A stretch of DNA of 64,000 bases from assembly GCA_002730525.1 (NCBI GenBank), contig PCAK01000012.1:61082-125081 (forward strand), read 5' to 3'. Positions 53,780 to 62,510 of the stretch are shown here, piece after piece (the stretch's first letter is position 1; each line of letters starts with the position of its first letter). Under the pieces are notes generated by a model. The model saw only the letters and a program-made list of their open reading frames with translations, was not told the DNA's origin and ran no database searches. The stretch is from Acidobacteriota bacterium. GTDB taxonomy: Bacteria; Acidobacteriota; Vicinamibacteria; Vicinamibacterales; UBA823. A program made the translations under genes and the position numbers.

Positions 53780-54235
53780 ATGGAAATCATTCTTCGGGAA
53801 CATATCGACAATCTGGGTCGTCGCGGCGACGTCGTGAAGGTCGCTGCGGGCTACGCTCGGAACTACCTGCTGCCCCGGAAGCTGGCGCTGCCGGTGACCG
53901 ACAACAACCGCCGGCAGATCGACCGGGAGCGAAAGCTCGCCGAGGTTCGTGAAGCCGCCGAGAGGCAGGCGGCGGAGGCCTTTGCCGCGAAGCTGGCGTC
54001 GGTCGAATGCGTCGTCGCGCGCCGGGTGGGTGAACAGGAGACCCTGTACGGGTCGGTCACGTCGGCCGACATCGCCGACTGCCTGACCGCCCAGCAGATC
54101 GACGTCGACAAGCGGAAGATCCAGCTGGACGACCCGATCCGGGCGCTGGGTGAGTTCTCCGTGCCGATCAAGGTCCATCGCGACGTCACGGCCCACGTGG
54201 CTGTCAAGGTCGTCCGGGACGTCGGCAAGGAGTAG
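53780..54235 (+). CDS. rplI: 50S ribosomal protein bL9
   Basis: A 151-residue bL9. The N-terminal domain is MEIILREHIDNLGRRGDVVKV with GYARNYLLPRKLALPVT, the rRNA-binding signature. A long connecting helix and the C-terminal domain (LYGSVTSADIADCL, HRDVTAHVAVKVV) follow. The length is normal. GGAGGG lies before the ATG. It ends 12 bases before dnaB, the usual rpsF-rpsR-rplI-dnaB order. Confidence 0.97.
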   Translation: MEIILREHIDNLGRRGDVVKVAAGYARNYLLPRKLALPVTDNNRRQIDRERKLAEVREAAERQAAEAFAAKLASVECVVARRVGEQETLYGSVTSADIADCLTAQQIDVDKRKIQLDDPIRALGEFSVPIKVHRDVTAHVAVKVVRDVGKE

Positions 54236-54247
54236 CGCGAGGATCCG

Positions 54248-55588
54248 ATGGCGGAGACCGCCGCGGTCGAGCGATCGCTTCCGCACAACCTTGAAGCCGA
54301 GAAGTCGGTGCTCGGCGCCGTCCTGATTCACAACGACGCCTTCAATCTCGCGGCGGAGCTGATCAACTCCCGCGACTTCTACCGCGACGCGCACCGGCGG
54401 ATCTTCGCCAAGATGATCGCGCTCAGCGAGCGCAGCGAGGTCATCGACCTTGTGACGTTGAAGGAAGAGTTGGGGCGTTCCGGCGACCTGGACGACGCGG
54501 GCGGCCCGGCCTACATCGCGGCACTCGTCGACGGGGTGCCGAAATCGACCAACGTCGAGTACTACGCGAAGATCGTCAAAGAGAAGTCGACCCTTCGCAA
54601 CCTCATCTTCTCGGCCAACAAGATTCTCGCGACGGCCTACCAGGCCGAAGCCGATGCCGACTTGCAGCTCGACGAAGCCGAGCGGGCGATATTCGAGATC
54701 GCCGAGGATCGGATCCGCGCCGGATTCGTGCCGCTTCGGGACCTGGTCCAGGGGAGCTTCGAAGCGATCGAAAAACTCCAGGAGCACAAGGGCCTCATTA
54801 CCGGTGTGCCTACGGGCTTCACCGACCTCGATGCGATGACCTCCGGGCTTCAGCCGTCGGACCTGGTCATCATCGCGGCGCGGCCGTCGATGGGCAAGAC
54901 GAGCCTGGTGCTGAACATCGCGCAGCACATCGGGACGAAGACCGACATGACGGTCGGCATGTTCAGCCTCGAGATGTCCAAGGAGCAGCTGTTCATGCGA
55001 ATGCTCACCTCCGAAGCCCGGATCGATGCCCATCGGTTCCGCGGCGGATTCCTCGGCGAGGCGGACTACGCCAAATTGTCCCATGCGCTCGGCACGCTGG
55101 CGGAGGCCCGCGTCTTCATCGACGACAGCGCCGCGATCGGCGTGCTCGAGATGCGCGCGAAGGCTCGGCGACTCATGGCCGAGCACGGGTTGCATATGCT
55201 CGTCGTGGACTACCTCCAGCTGATGCAGGGGCGGGGGCGGTTCGAAAATCGGACGCAGGAGTTGGCGTCGATCTCGCGGTCGCTCAAGGGGCTGGCGAAG
55301 GAACTGAACGTGCCGATCGTCGCCCTGTCGCAGCTCAGCCGGGCACCCGAATCGCGCTCCGACCATCGTCCGCAGCTCTCCGACCTCAGGGAGTCGGGCG
55401 CGCTCGAACAGGATGCCGACGTCGTCGTCTTCATCTACCGCGAGGATCAGTACGACCCGCAGCCTGAAAACGAGAACACGGCTGAGCTGATCATCGGCAA
55501 GCAGCGAAACGGTCCCACCGGCGTCGTGCGTCTGGCGTTTCTGAAGGAGATCACGCGGTTCGAGAACCAGACGACGGCATACAACTAG
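54248..55588 (+). CDS. dnaB: Replicative DNA helicase
   Basis: A 446-residue DnaB. The N-terminal domain (about 1-110) has [19 protein letters not shown] and the linker-helix region follows. The RecA-like C-terminal domain has Walker [10 protein letters not shown] (211-219, K217), [12 protein letters not shown], Walker B region [13 protein letters not shown], and VIALSQLSR-type block [21 protein letters not shown]-like [14 protein letters not shown] closes it. It unwinds DNA at the replication fork. No intein is present. It starts 12 bases after rplI. Confidence 0.97.
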   Translation: MAETAAVERSLPHNLEAEKSVLGAVLIHNDAFNLAAELINSRDFYRDAHRRIFAKMIALSERSEVIDLVTLKEELGRSGDLDDAGGPAYIAALVDGVPKSTNVEYYAKIVKEKSTLRNLIFSANKILATAYQAEADADLQLDEAERAIFEIAEDRIRAGFVPLRDLVQGSFEAIEKLQEHKGLITGVPTGFTDLDAMTSGLQPSDLVIIAARPSMGKTSLVLNIAQHIGTKTDMTVGMFSLEMSKEQLFMRMLTSEARIDAHRFRGGFLGEADYAKLSHALGTLAEARVFIDDSAAIGVLEMRAKARRLMAEHGLHMLVVDYLQLMQGRGRFENRTQELASISRSLKGLAKELNVPIVALSQLSRAPESRSDHRPQLSDLRESGALEQDADVVVFIYREDQYDPQPENENTAELIIGKQRNGPTGVVRLAFLKEITRFENQTTAYN

Positions 55589-55634
55589 CCGACCGTCCGT
55601 CGAGGTTCTCGCGCGCGCGGATCCGGTCCACGCA

Positions 55635-57011
55635 ATGAAGCCCCGCACCTACTTCGTTTGCCAATCCTGCGGCGCCAAGACCCAGAAGTGGCTTGGCCAG
55701 TGTCCCGAGTGCGACGCCTGGAACTCGCTCGTCAAAGAGCGCGTGGCGGCGGCGTCGCCGGGCGACGCTGCCCGGGGGAGCCTCAGCTCGTCATTGTCAT
55801 CCGGGTCATCCGGAGCGCAGCTCTATGCCGATGTCGAGATGGCGCGGATGGACCGGGTGTCGCTTGGGATCGACGAGCTCGACCGCGTTCTCGGTGGGGG
55901 CGTCGTCCCGGGATCGCTGGTGCTGCTCGGTGGCGAGCCCGGGATCGGCAAGTCGACGCTGCTGCTGCAGGCGGCGGCGCGAGTCGCGGAATCGGTCGGG
56001 CCGGTGCTCTACTGCTCCGGCGAGGAGTCGGAGCACCAGATCAAGGTGCGTGGTGAGCGGCTGGGCATCGGTCGCGCGCCGCTCTATCTGCTGGCCGAAA
56101 CCTGTCTCGAGCGGATCCTGGAGGAGATCGCGCGCCGTCAGCCTGCGCTCGTCGTCGTCGACTCGGTGCAGACGGTCTTCTCGGAGAAGCCGCAGTCCGC
56201 GTCGGGCAGCATCGGTCGGATCCGCGAAGCCGCCACCCAACTGCTCTTCGGTGCCAAGAGCCACAACATTCCCACCTTCCTCGTGGGCCACGTGACCAAG
56301 GATGGCGCGCTGGCCGGTCCCAAGGTCCTGGAGCACGTCGTCGACACGGTCCTGTACTTCGAAGGCGAACGATTTCAGTCGCATCGGGTGATTCGGGCGG
56401 TCAAGAACCGATTCGGCGCGGTGAGCGAGTTGGGCGTGTTCGAGATGACCGACGCCGGCCTCGTACCCGTGGCCAATCCGTCGCAGCTGTTCCTGGCCGA
56501 GCGATCGATTGGGGCGCCGGGTTCTGCCGTGCTCTGTTGCGTCGAGGGCTCGCGGCCGATTCTCGTGGAGGTGCAGGCGCTGGTCAGCACCGGGGCGTAC
56601 GGCAATGCGCGGCGCACGGCGAGTGGCATTGACCAGCATCGCCTGGCGCTTCTGCTGGCGGTGCTCGAGAAGCGGGTCGGCCTGAGCGTCATAGGCGACG
56701 ACGTCTTCGTCAACATCGCGGGCGGCATGACCGTCAGCGAGCCCGCGGCCGATCTGGGCATCGTCGCCGCGGTCGCATCGAGTGTGAAGAATCGACCGAT
56801 CGAGGCGCACACGGCCGTCTTCGGCGAGATCGGGCTGGCGGGCGAGGTGCGGGGCATCAGCCAGGCCGCGCTGAGAGTCCGCGAGGCCGCGCAGCTCGGA
56901 TTCCGGCGCTGCGTCGTGCCCGAAGCCAATCAGGACCCGACCGATCCGCCCGGGTGCGACATCGTGGCCGTGCGGACGGTCGACGAGGCGCTGGACGCCT
57001 TGATTCCCTAG
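55635..57011 (+). CDS. radA: DNA repair protein RadA
   Basis: A 458-residue RadA/Sms. The N-terminal zinc finger has C9, C12, C23 and C26 (CQSCGAKTQKWLGQCPEC). The RecA-like ATPase has Walker A GGEPGIGKST (99-108, K106) and VVVDSVQTVFS. The RadA-specific KNRFG motif is at 257-261. A Lon-like C-terminal domain follows (GGMTVSEPAADLGIVAAVASS, GEIGLAGEVRGI). It promotes branch migration in recombinational repair. It lies 46 bases after dnaB, and the length matches the family. Confidence 0.97.
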   Translation: MKPRTYFVCQSCGAKTQKWLGQCPECDAWNSLVKERVAAASPGDAARGSLSSSLSSGSSGAQLYADVEMARMDRVSLGIDELDRVLGGGVVPGSLVLLGGEPGIGKSTLLLQAAARVAESVGPVLYCSGEESEHQIKVRGERLGIGRAPLYLLAETCLERILEEIARRQPALVVVDSVQTVFSEKPQSASGSIGRIREAATQLLFGAKSHNIPTFLVGHVTKDGALAGPKVLEHVVDTVLYFEGERFQSHRVIRAVKNRFGAVSELGVFEMTDAGLVPVANPSQLFLAERSIGAPGSAVLCCVEGSRPILVEVQALVSTGAYGNARRTASGIDQHRLALLLAVLEKRVGLSVIGDDVFVNIAGGMTVSEPAADLGIVAAVASSVKNRPIEAHTAVFGEIGLAGEVRGISQAALRVREAAQLGFRRCVVPEANQDPTDPPGCDIVAVRTVDEALDALIP

Positions 57012-57065
57012 CGAGATTCGGGTTCCTCGACGCGCTCGGTGCCACTCGCCACCTTCCCCACGGAC

Positions 57066-57074
57066 TGCTAGAGT
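57066..57074 (+). promoter_or_regulatory. Extended -10 before the PIN-TRAM gene
   Basis: TGCTAGAGT (TGn plus TAGAGT) 23 bases before the ATG at 57098. The -35 is not clear. Confidence 0.35.
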
Positions 57075-57097
57075 AGGGGCGCGGGAGCGTCCTTCCG

Positions 57098-58150
57098 ATG
57101 ACCTGGCTGCTATCGCGTCTGCCGCTCGTTCTGCTCGTCACTGGGGTCGCGATCGTCCTGGGCCCGTTCCCGGGGCAGGTCGGGTTGAACGCCGGCGCCG
57201 GCGTGGGCCTTGCCGGGGTCGTGCTGGCGATCGAGCGCGCCGTTCGCGACGTGCCCGGCACCCGGGTACTCGGGGGCGTCGGCGGCGCGCTCGTCGGCCT
57301 CGGACTCGCGGGTGCCGTCGCCGGACTCGTGCCGGCCGCCCAGATCGCCGATCGACGGCTGCTCGCACTGTATGGCGGAGTGCTCGTCGCGTTGCCCTAT
57401 CTCGGCCTGATGATCGGTGTCAGAAAGAGCGAATGGCTCGACCCCGCGCGGTGGGCCGGTGTGTTTCGCGACGCGAGCCCCAAGAGCCGCTTCAAGATTC
57501 TCGACACCAGTGCCATCATCGACGGTCGAATCGCCGAAGTCTGCGAGGCCGGTTTCCTGGACGGCACGCTCGTCGTGCCCCAGTTCGTGCTGTGGGAACT
57601 GCAGGCCGTGGCCGATTCGGCGGATTCACTGAAGCGCAACCGCGGGCGCCGCGGTCTCGACATTCTCCAGAAGATTCAGAAGATGACATGGACCGAAGTC
57701 CAGATCTTGGACAAGGATTTCCCGGACGTCCGAGAAGTCGATCTGAAGCTGATCGAGCTGGCACGCGAGCTGCCGGGCAAGATCGTCACCAACGATTTCA
57801 ACCTGAACAAGGTCGCCCAGCTCCGCGGTGTCGATGTGCTCAATATCAACGAGTTGGCCAACGCGCTCAAGCCGGTCGTCTTGCCCGGCGAGTTCATGAA
57901 GGTGTTCATCCTCAAGGAAGGCAAGGAATACAACCAGGGCGTGGCCTACCTCGACGATGGCACGATGGTGGTCGTCGATAATTCCCGGCGGCTGATCGGC
58001 CAGACGATCGACGTCGTCGTGACCAGCGTGCTGCAGACGACGGCCGGGAAGATGATCTTCGGACGCTACATAGAACCCGGCGGGCCGGCCCGGAGTCAGC
58101 CGGTGGAGATGCCCCAGAAGGACGAGCACGTCAACCGCGCGCGGGCCTGA
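57098..58150 (+). CDS. Membrane PIN-TRAM domain protein (YacL-like)
   Basis: A 350-residue protein. Residues 1-110 form about four hydrophobic helices. A PIN nuclease-like domain follows with FKILDTSAIIDGRI (first acidic site), VVPQFVLWELQAVADS, RGRRGLDILQKIQK and IVTNDFNLNKVAQL (later acidic site). A TRAM domain ends it (LKEGKEYNQGVAYLDDGTMV to GKMIFGRY). Such proteins are conserved in Firmicutes, Acidobacteriota and others, often near ispD or gltX, as here. It is probably a membrane-bound RNase acting on structured RNA; the target is unknown. Confidence 0.93.
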   Translation: MTWLLSRLPLVLLVTGVAIVLGPFPGQVGLNAGAGVGLAGVVLAIERAVRDVPGTRVLGGVGGALVGLGLAGAVAGLVPAAQIADRRLLALYGGVLVALPYLGLMIGVRKSEWLDPARWAGVFRDASPKSRFKILDTSAIIDGRIAEVCEAGFLDGTLVVPQFVLWELQAVADSADSLKRNRGRRGLDILQKIQKMTWTEVQILDKDFPDVREVDLKLIELARELPGKIVTNDFNLNKVAQLRGVDVLNINELANALKPVVLPGEFMKVFILKEGKEYNQGVAYLDDGTMVVVDNSRRLIGQTIDVVVTSVLQTTAGKMIFGRYIEPGGPARSQPVEMPQKDEHVNRARA

Positions 58151-58167
58151 CCCGTTCGCCCGGCCGA

Positions 58168-58926
58168 TTGCTGCGAGTGTCGATCCCTCCGTTCCATTGG
58201 TGGCGCACGGTGTTCTTCCTGATTCCCGCGATCGGGGTGTACACGCTCGTGCTGGGTGTCCTGTCGCTCGGCTCCAGCGTGTTCGGGGGATACGGGGACT
58301 TCGGGCACCGGTGCGCGCGCGCCTGGTCGTGGTTGATCCTGGCGACCACGGGCGTCGACGTGGACGTCCACGGTCGGGAGTTGGTGACCCCGGGGGAGGT
58401 CTACGTCTTCACGTCGAACCATCAGAGCATCTACGACATCCCCATCATCTTCTGGTCGCTTCCGTTTCAACTCCGGATCATCGCGAAGGCGTCGTTGGGT
58501 CGCTTCCCCGTCCTGGGGTGGCACTTGGCACGGACCGGCCACGTGCTGGTCGACCGGTCTCGGCCCGGGACGGAGGCTTTCAGGCGGATCACGACGATCA
58601 TGGCGCGAGGCCGTTCGTTGATCGTGTTTCCCGAAGGGACGCGGTCGATCGACGGCCGGCTCCGGCGCTTCAAGAAGGCGATCTTCGTCCTGGCGATCGA
58701 GGCGGGGCTGCCGGTGGTGCCGGTGTCGGTCACGGGCAGCCGGCACGTGATGCGGCGCGGCTGGCTGATGACCTGCCCGGGGCAGGTCAAGCTGACGCTC
58801 CATCGCCCGATCGCGACCACGGGGCTGTCGCGCGACGACGCGGCGGACCTGGCCGAGCGGGTCCAGCGGATTGTCGAGACCGCCGTAGACTGTGACGGGC
58901 CGGATGGTGGGGAGGCGCCCGAATGA
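58168..58926 (+). CDS. plsC: 1-acyl-sn-glycerol-3-phosphate acyltransferase
   Basis: A 252-residue LPLAT-family protein. An N-terminal membrane helix (VFFLIPAIGVYTLVLGVLSL) precedes the HX4D motif in NHQSIYDIP. GRFPVLGWHLARTGHVLVDR and FPEGTRSIDGRL (motif III) follow, then GLPVVPVSVTGS. It acylates lysophosphatidic acid to phosphatidic acid at the membrane. The start is TTG at 58168 or GTG at 58177; no ATG fits. Its stop overlaps the start of the next gene by 4 bases. A different lysophospholipid acceptor is possible. Confidence 0.9.
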   Translation: MLRVSIPPFHWWRTVFFLIPAIGVYTLVLGVLSLGSSVFGGYGDFGHRCARAWSWLILATTGVDVDVHGRELVTPGEVYVFTSNHQSIYDIPIIFWSLPFQLRIIAKASLGRFPVLGWHLARTGHVLVDRSRPGTEAFRRITTIMARGRSLIVFPEGTRSIDGRLRRFKKAIFVLAIEAGLPVVPVSVTGSRHVMRRGWLMTCPGQVKLTLHRPIATTGLSRDDAADLAERVQRIVETAVDCDGPDGGEAPE

Positions 58927-59606
58927 CCGGCCCAGACGGGGCGGCCGAGCGCATCGTGATCGAACCGGAACTGGGAACGATCGTCCGTCTGGCCGGCCTG
59001 CGATTGACCGGCCTCCGCGTCGAGGTGCGCGAGCCATCGCTGGACGGTCCGCTGCAAACGGCCGCGACCGAGATGATGCGACAGCCAGACCAGAACGACG
59101 TGACCGTCGCGGTTCGCGCACTGTATCGCCAGTTCGGCATCGATCCGACGCGGCGGCGGCCGTCATCCGAGGCGCTGCTGCGGCGGGTCCGCCGAGGCGA
59201 CCCGCTGCCGCGAGTCAACGCCCTGGTCGACGTGTGCAACTGGTGTTCGATGGAATCGCATCTGCCGTTTGCGCTCTACGACGCGGGTCGGATCAGCGGC
59301 GGGGTTGTGTGCCGCCGGGGCCGCGCGGGCGAAGCGTACCCGGGCATCCGGAAGGACGACGTGCACCTCGACGGGCGTCTGGTGCTGGCAGACCGGGCCG
59401 GGGCGTTCGGTAATCCCTCGTCGGACTCGGCGCGCACGATGATCTCGTCATCGACGGTCAGCGCCCTACTCGTCGTGTTCGTGCCCGCAGCGGTCGAGGC
59501 CGGTCGGGTGGCGTCGACGCTCGAGATGGTCGCGGCGCGCATGGCGGAGTTCGTGGCGCCCCAGGGGATCACGCGCTGGACCGCCGCCGCAGAGGCGGCG
59601 GAGTAG
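58923..59606 (+). CDS. Free-standing B3/4 domain protein (PheT-like)
   Basis: A 227-residue protein. The central and C-terminal parts match the B3/4 domain of the phenylalanyl-tRNA synthetase beta subunit: ALVDVCNWCSMESHLPFALYD, RGRAGEAYPGIRKDDVHLDG, and GAFGNPSSDSARTMISSST. Free-standing B3/4 proteins occur in many bacteria and are suspected to edit mischarged or modified amino acids from tRNA; no direct role is proven for this one. The start overlaps plsC by 4 bases. The gene lies in a translation-rich neighbourhood with gltX, tRNAs and tuf. Confidence 0.87.
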   Translation: MTGPDGAAERIVIEPELGTIVRLAGLRLTGLRVEVREPSLDGPLQTAATEMMRQPDQNDVTVAVRALYRQFGIDPTRRRPSSEALLRRVRRGDPLPRVNALVDVCNWCSMESHLPFALYDAGRISGGVVCRRGRAGEAYPGIRKDDVHLDGRLVLADRAGAFGNPSSDSARTMISSSTVSALLVVFVPAAVEAGRVASTLEMVAARMAEFVAPQGITRWTAAAEAAE

Positions 59607-59622
59607 AGAGCGAGTCATTCAG

Positions 59623-60828
59623 ATGCACATCGTGGCGATCATCGCGGCAGGTGGCAGCGGCGTCCGGATGGGCGGCGAGACCCCGAAGCAGTTCCTGCCG
59701 CTCGGTGAGACAACCGTGCTCGGGCACAGTCTCGATGCGTTCGATCGTCATCCGCGCGTCGACGAGATCATCGTCGTGCTGCCGGCGGAACTCGCGGATC
59801 GCTACGGTCCGGACATCACCGGCCGTCGGACACTGACCCACGTCGTGGTCGGCGGGCCACGCCGTCAGGATTCGGTCACGTGTGGCTTCGCGCTCGTGCC
59901 GCCGCACACGGATCTGGTGGCCGTGCACGATGCCGCTCGCCCGTTCGTGTCGGCCGCCGTGATCGATCGCACCCTCGACGCGGCACTCGAGAGCGGCGCG
60001 GCCGTCGCCGCGGTGACGGCCCGGGACACGGTGAAGCTGGCTGATCGGGCCGACGGCGCGCCGGTGGTCGACACGACGCTGCCACGCGATACGATCTATC
60101 TGGCCCAGACACCCCAGGTGTTCCGGCGCAGCGTGCTCGAGGATGGGCTGGCGCTGGGCGTGGCCGGCATGGCGGTGACGGACGAGGCGATGCTGGTCGA
60201 GCGGGCTGGCCATACGGTGCGGCTGGTCGACGGCGACCCGGGAAACGTGAAGCTGACGACGGCGACCGATCTGGCGACTGCGCGCCTCCGCGTCGGGACG
60301 CGCGGAGGGAATGAGGGGATGCGCATCGGAATCGGATACGACCTGCACCGGCTGGTATCGGGTCGGCCGCTCGTGCTCGGCGGCGTGACCATCCCGTACG
60401 ACCGAGGGTTGCTCGGCCACTCCGACGCTGACGCCGTCTGTCATGCCCTCGTCGATGCGATGCTGGGGGCTGCCGCCGCGGGCGACATCGGACAGCACTT
60501 TCCCAACTCTGATCCGGCCTGGAAGGACGTCTCCAGCCTCGACCTGCTCGCCCGGGCCCGGGCGATTGTTGGTGAGCGGGGTCTCGCCGTGCGGAACCTC
60601 GATGTCGTCATCATCGCGGAGCAGCCGAAGCTCGGTCCGTATCTCGACGCCATGCGCGCGAAGGTCGCCGAGGCCGCTGGCGTCGCGCCGGCCGACGTCG
60701 GGATCAAGGGGAAGACGAACGAGGGCATCGGTCCGCTCGGGCACGGCGAGGCCATTGCGGTGTACGCCGTGGCGCAGCTGGGGCCGCAGGCCGCGGGGAA
60801 CCGCGAGGTTGACGGGCCACGAGAATGA
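59623..60828 (+). CDS. ispDF: Bifunctional IspD-IspF (MEP pathway)
   Basis: A 401-residue fusion. Residues 1 to about 228 are IspD: IIAAGGSGVRMGGETPKQFLPLG binds CTP, VHDAARPFVS and TPQVFRR follow. From about M233, IspF begins: RIGIGYDLHRLVSGRPLVLGG with zinc ligands D240 and H242, GLLGHSDADAVCHALVDAMLG and GIKGKTNEGIGPLGHGEAIA. It makes CDP-methylerythritol and later the cyclic diphosphate. An internal ATG at 60319 could start a free IspF. The fusion is known in alpha- and epsilon-proteobacteria and others. IspE, the enzyme between the two steps, is encoded 9 kb upstream. Confidence 0.96.
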   Translation: MHIVAIIAAGGSGVRMGGETPKQFLPLGETTVLGHSLDAFDRHPRVDEIIVVLPAELADRYGPDITGRRTLTHVVVGGPRRQDSVTCGFALVPPHTDLVAVHDAARPFVSAAVIDRTLDAALESGAAVAAVTARDTVKLADRADGAPVVDTTLPRDTIYLAQTPQVFRRSVLEDGLALGVAGMAVTDEAMLVERAGHTVRLVDGDPGNVKLTTATDLATARLRVGTRGGNEGMRIGIGYDLHRLVSGRPLVLGGVTIPYDRGLLGHSDADAVCHALVDAMLGAAAAGDIGQHFPNSDPAWKDVSSLDLLARARAIVGERGLAVRNLDVVIIAEQPKLGPYLDAMRAKVAEAAGVAPADVGIKGKTNEGIGPLGHGEAIAVYAVAQLGPQAAGNREVDGPRE

Positions 60829-60832
60829 CAGC

Positions 60833-62338
60833 ATGAGGATGAGGCTCCGCTTCGCGCCGTCCCCCACCGGTCAGCTCCACGTGGGCAATGCCCGGACCGC
60901 GCTGTTCAACTGGCTGGCCGCGCGCCACGCCGGCGGGACGTTCGTCGTGCGGATCGAAGACACTGATGCCGAGCGCTCGTCCGGCGAGTCGGAGGCGGGA
61001 ATCCTCGACGATCTTCGGTGGCTCGGTCTGGCGTGGCAGGAAGGGCCCGGTGTCGACGGCGCGTACGGGCCCTACCGGCAGTCGGAGCGGTTGGAGACCT
61101 ACCGGCAGCACGCGCAGGAGTTGCTCGGGCGAGGCGCCGCCTACCACTGTTTTTGCTCGGCCGACCAGCTCGAGTCCGACCGCCGGGCCGCCGTCGCGAC
61201 GGGCCGACCGGTGGGCTACCCGGGCACCTGCCGGGCGTTGCCAGGTGACGTCGTCCGCCGCCGGCTCGAGGCGGGTGAACCCGCCGCGCTGAGGTTCGCC
61301 GTTCCCGACGTCGACCAGGTCGAGTTCGAGGACCTCGTCCGTGGGACGGTCCGCTTCGGCGGCGACGTGATTGGCGATCCCGTCATCGTGCGATCGGACG
61401 GTCGGCCCGCGTACAACTTCGCCGTCGTGGTGGACGACGCGTTGATGCAGATCTCCCACGTGGTGCGCGGGGAGGATCACATCTCCAATACACCGCGTCA
61501 GCTGCTGCTCTACGATGCGCTCGGTTTCGCGCCTCCGACGTTCGCCCACCTGGCGCTCGTCATGGGGCCCGACCACGCGCCGCTGTCGAAGCGGCACGGG
61601 GCGACCTCGGTGGCCGAGTACCGCGCGCGAGGCTATCTGCCCGAGGCGCTTGCGAACTACCTCGCGCTGCTCGGGTGGTCCCCGGGGGGCGACGACGAGA
61701 TCCTCCCGGTCGAGGAGTTGGCTCGTCGTTTTCGGGTCGCCGATGTCGGGCGGAGCGCCAGTGTCTTCGACCCGGAGAAACTGGCGTGGGTGAACCGACA
61801 CTACCTGAAGGTGCTTCCGCGCGACCGGCTGGCGGAGGTGGCGACGCCGTTCTTCGCCGGCGTGGGCTTCGTGACCGATCCCGACGGCGCCGGCTCGGCG
61901 TTTGTTGGAGAGATCGCGTTGTTGGCCGCAGACGCGGTCGATCGGGTCGAACAGATTCCGGAGCGGCTGAGGTTTCTGTTCGAGTTCGACGTGGCCCAGG
62001 CTCTGGCTGACCCGGAGATCCGGCGCGAAGTCGAGGATGCCGACGCCACGCGCGTGATCGGCGCGCTGGCGGCGGAGCTGGCCGCGCGTCCGAGGATGGA
62101 TGGTGACGGGTTTCGCGAACTCAAGACGGCGATGCGAACGGCCACGGGTTGCAAGGGACGCGCGCTGTTCCATCCGATCAGGGTGGCGTTGACCGGTCGG
62201 GGCGACGGCATGGAGTTGGATCGCGCCGTGCCGGCGATCGATAGGGGCGCGGAGCTTCCGTCGGCTTCCGGCGTGCGAGCCGTGCTCGGATGCCGCGAGC
62301 GAGCGGCGGCGTTCGCCAAGGCGCTGGGGATCGCATGA
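60833..62338 (+). CDS. gltX: Glutamyl-tRNA synthetase
   Basis: A 501-residue class I synthetase. FAPSPTGQLHVGNARTALFN (7-26) holds the HIGH-type motif HVGN (16-19). RIEDTDAERS follows, and the KMSKS-type motif is LSKRHGATS (241-249). A cysteine pair CFC (106-108) plus C133 suggests a partial zinc site in the insertion domain. The anticodon-binding helices end the protein. It charges tRNA-Glu, and perhaps tRNA-Gln if non-discriminating, since no GlnRS or GatCAB is visible here. The ATG at 60833, five bases after ispDF, sets the normal start. Its stop overlaps a small frame by 4 bases. Confidence 0.96.
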   Translation: MRMRLRFAPSPTGQLHVGNARTALFNWLAARHAGGTFVVRIEDTDAERSSGESEAGILDDLRWLGLAWQEGPGVDGAYGPYRQSERLETYRQHAQELLGRGAAYHCFCSADQLESDRRAAVATGRPVGYPGTCRALPGDVVRRRLEAGEPAALRFAVPDVDQVEFEDLVRGTVRFGGDVIGDPVIVRSDGRPAYNFAVVVDDALMQISHVVRGEDHISNTPRQLLLYDALGFAPPTFAHLALVMGPDHAPLSKRHGATSVAEYRARGYLPEALANYLALLGWSPGGDDEILPVEELARRFRVADVGRSASVFDPEKLAWVNRHYLKVLPRDRLAEVATPFFAGVGFVTDPDGAGSAFVGEIALLAADAVDRVEQIPERLRFLFEFDVAQALADPEIRREVEDADATRVIGALAAELAARPRMDGDGFRELKTAMRTATGCKGRALFHPIRVALTGRGDGMELDRAVPAIDRGAELPSASGVRAVLGCRERAAAFAKALGIA

Positions 62339-62508
62339 AGGTCGTGGTGCGGCGATCGCCGACACGGCGCGCACGGCGCGCCGCGCGCGCGTTGGAGTGG
62401 GGCAGCGCCTGCGGCCGCTGCGACGAGTGGAGCCGAGGAGCAGCAGCTCGTGGGAGTGGGGCCCCACGAGCGGTGAAGGAAGCTGTCCCCCGCAGCGAAG
62501 CCGTCTGA
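62335..62508 (+). CDS. Small Arg-rich frame coupled to gltX (uncertain gene)
   Basis: An ATG overlapping the gltX stop (ATGA) opens 57 codons: an Arg-rich start (RRSPTRRARRAARALEWG) and a CGRCDEW near the middle. It ends two bases before the rlmB ATG. I do not recognise it. A hairpin (CTCGTGGG at 62447-62454 and its complement at 62463-62470) lies inside, so the stretch may instead be non-coding leader for rlmB. The tight spacing at both ends is the main argument for a gene. Confidence 0.3.
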   Translation: MKVVVRRSPTRRARRAARALEWGSACGRCDEWSRGAAARGSGAPRAVKEAVPRSEAV

Positions 62509-62510
62509 GC

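Noticed and set aside
53618..55648. Minus-strand 676-codon frame opposite rplI and dnaB
   Set aside because: Long only because of GC codon bias; the plus strand encodes unmistakable RplI and DnaB.
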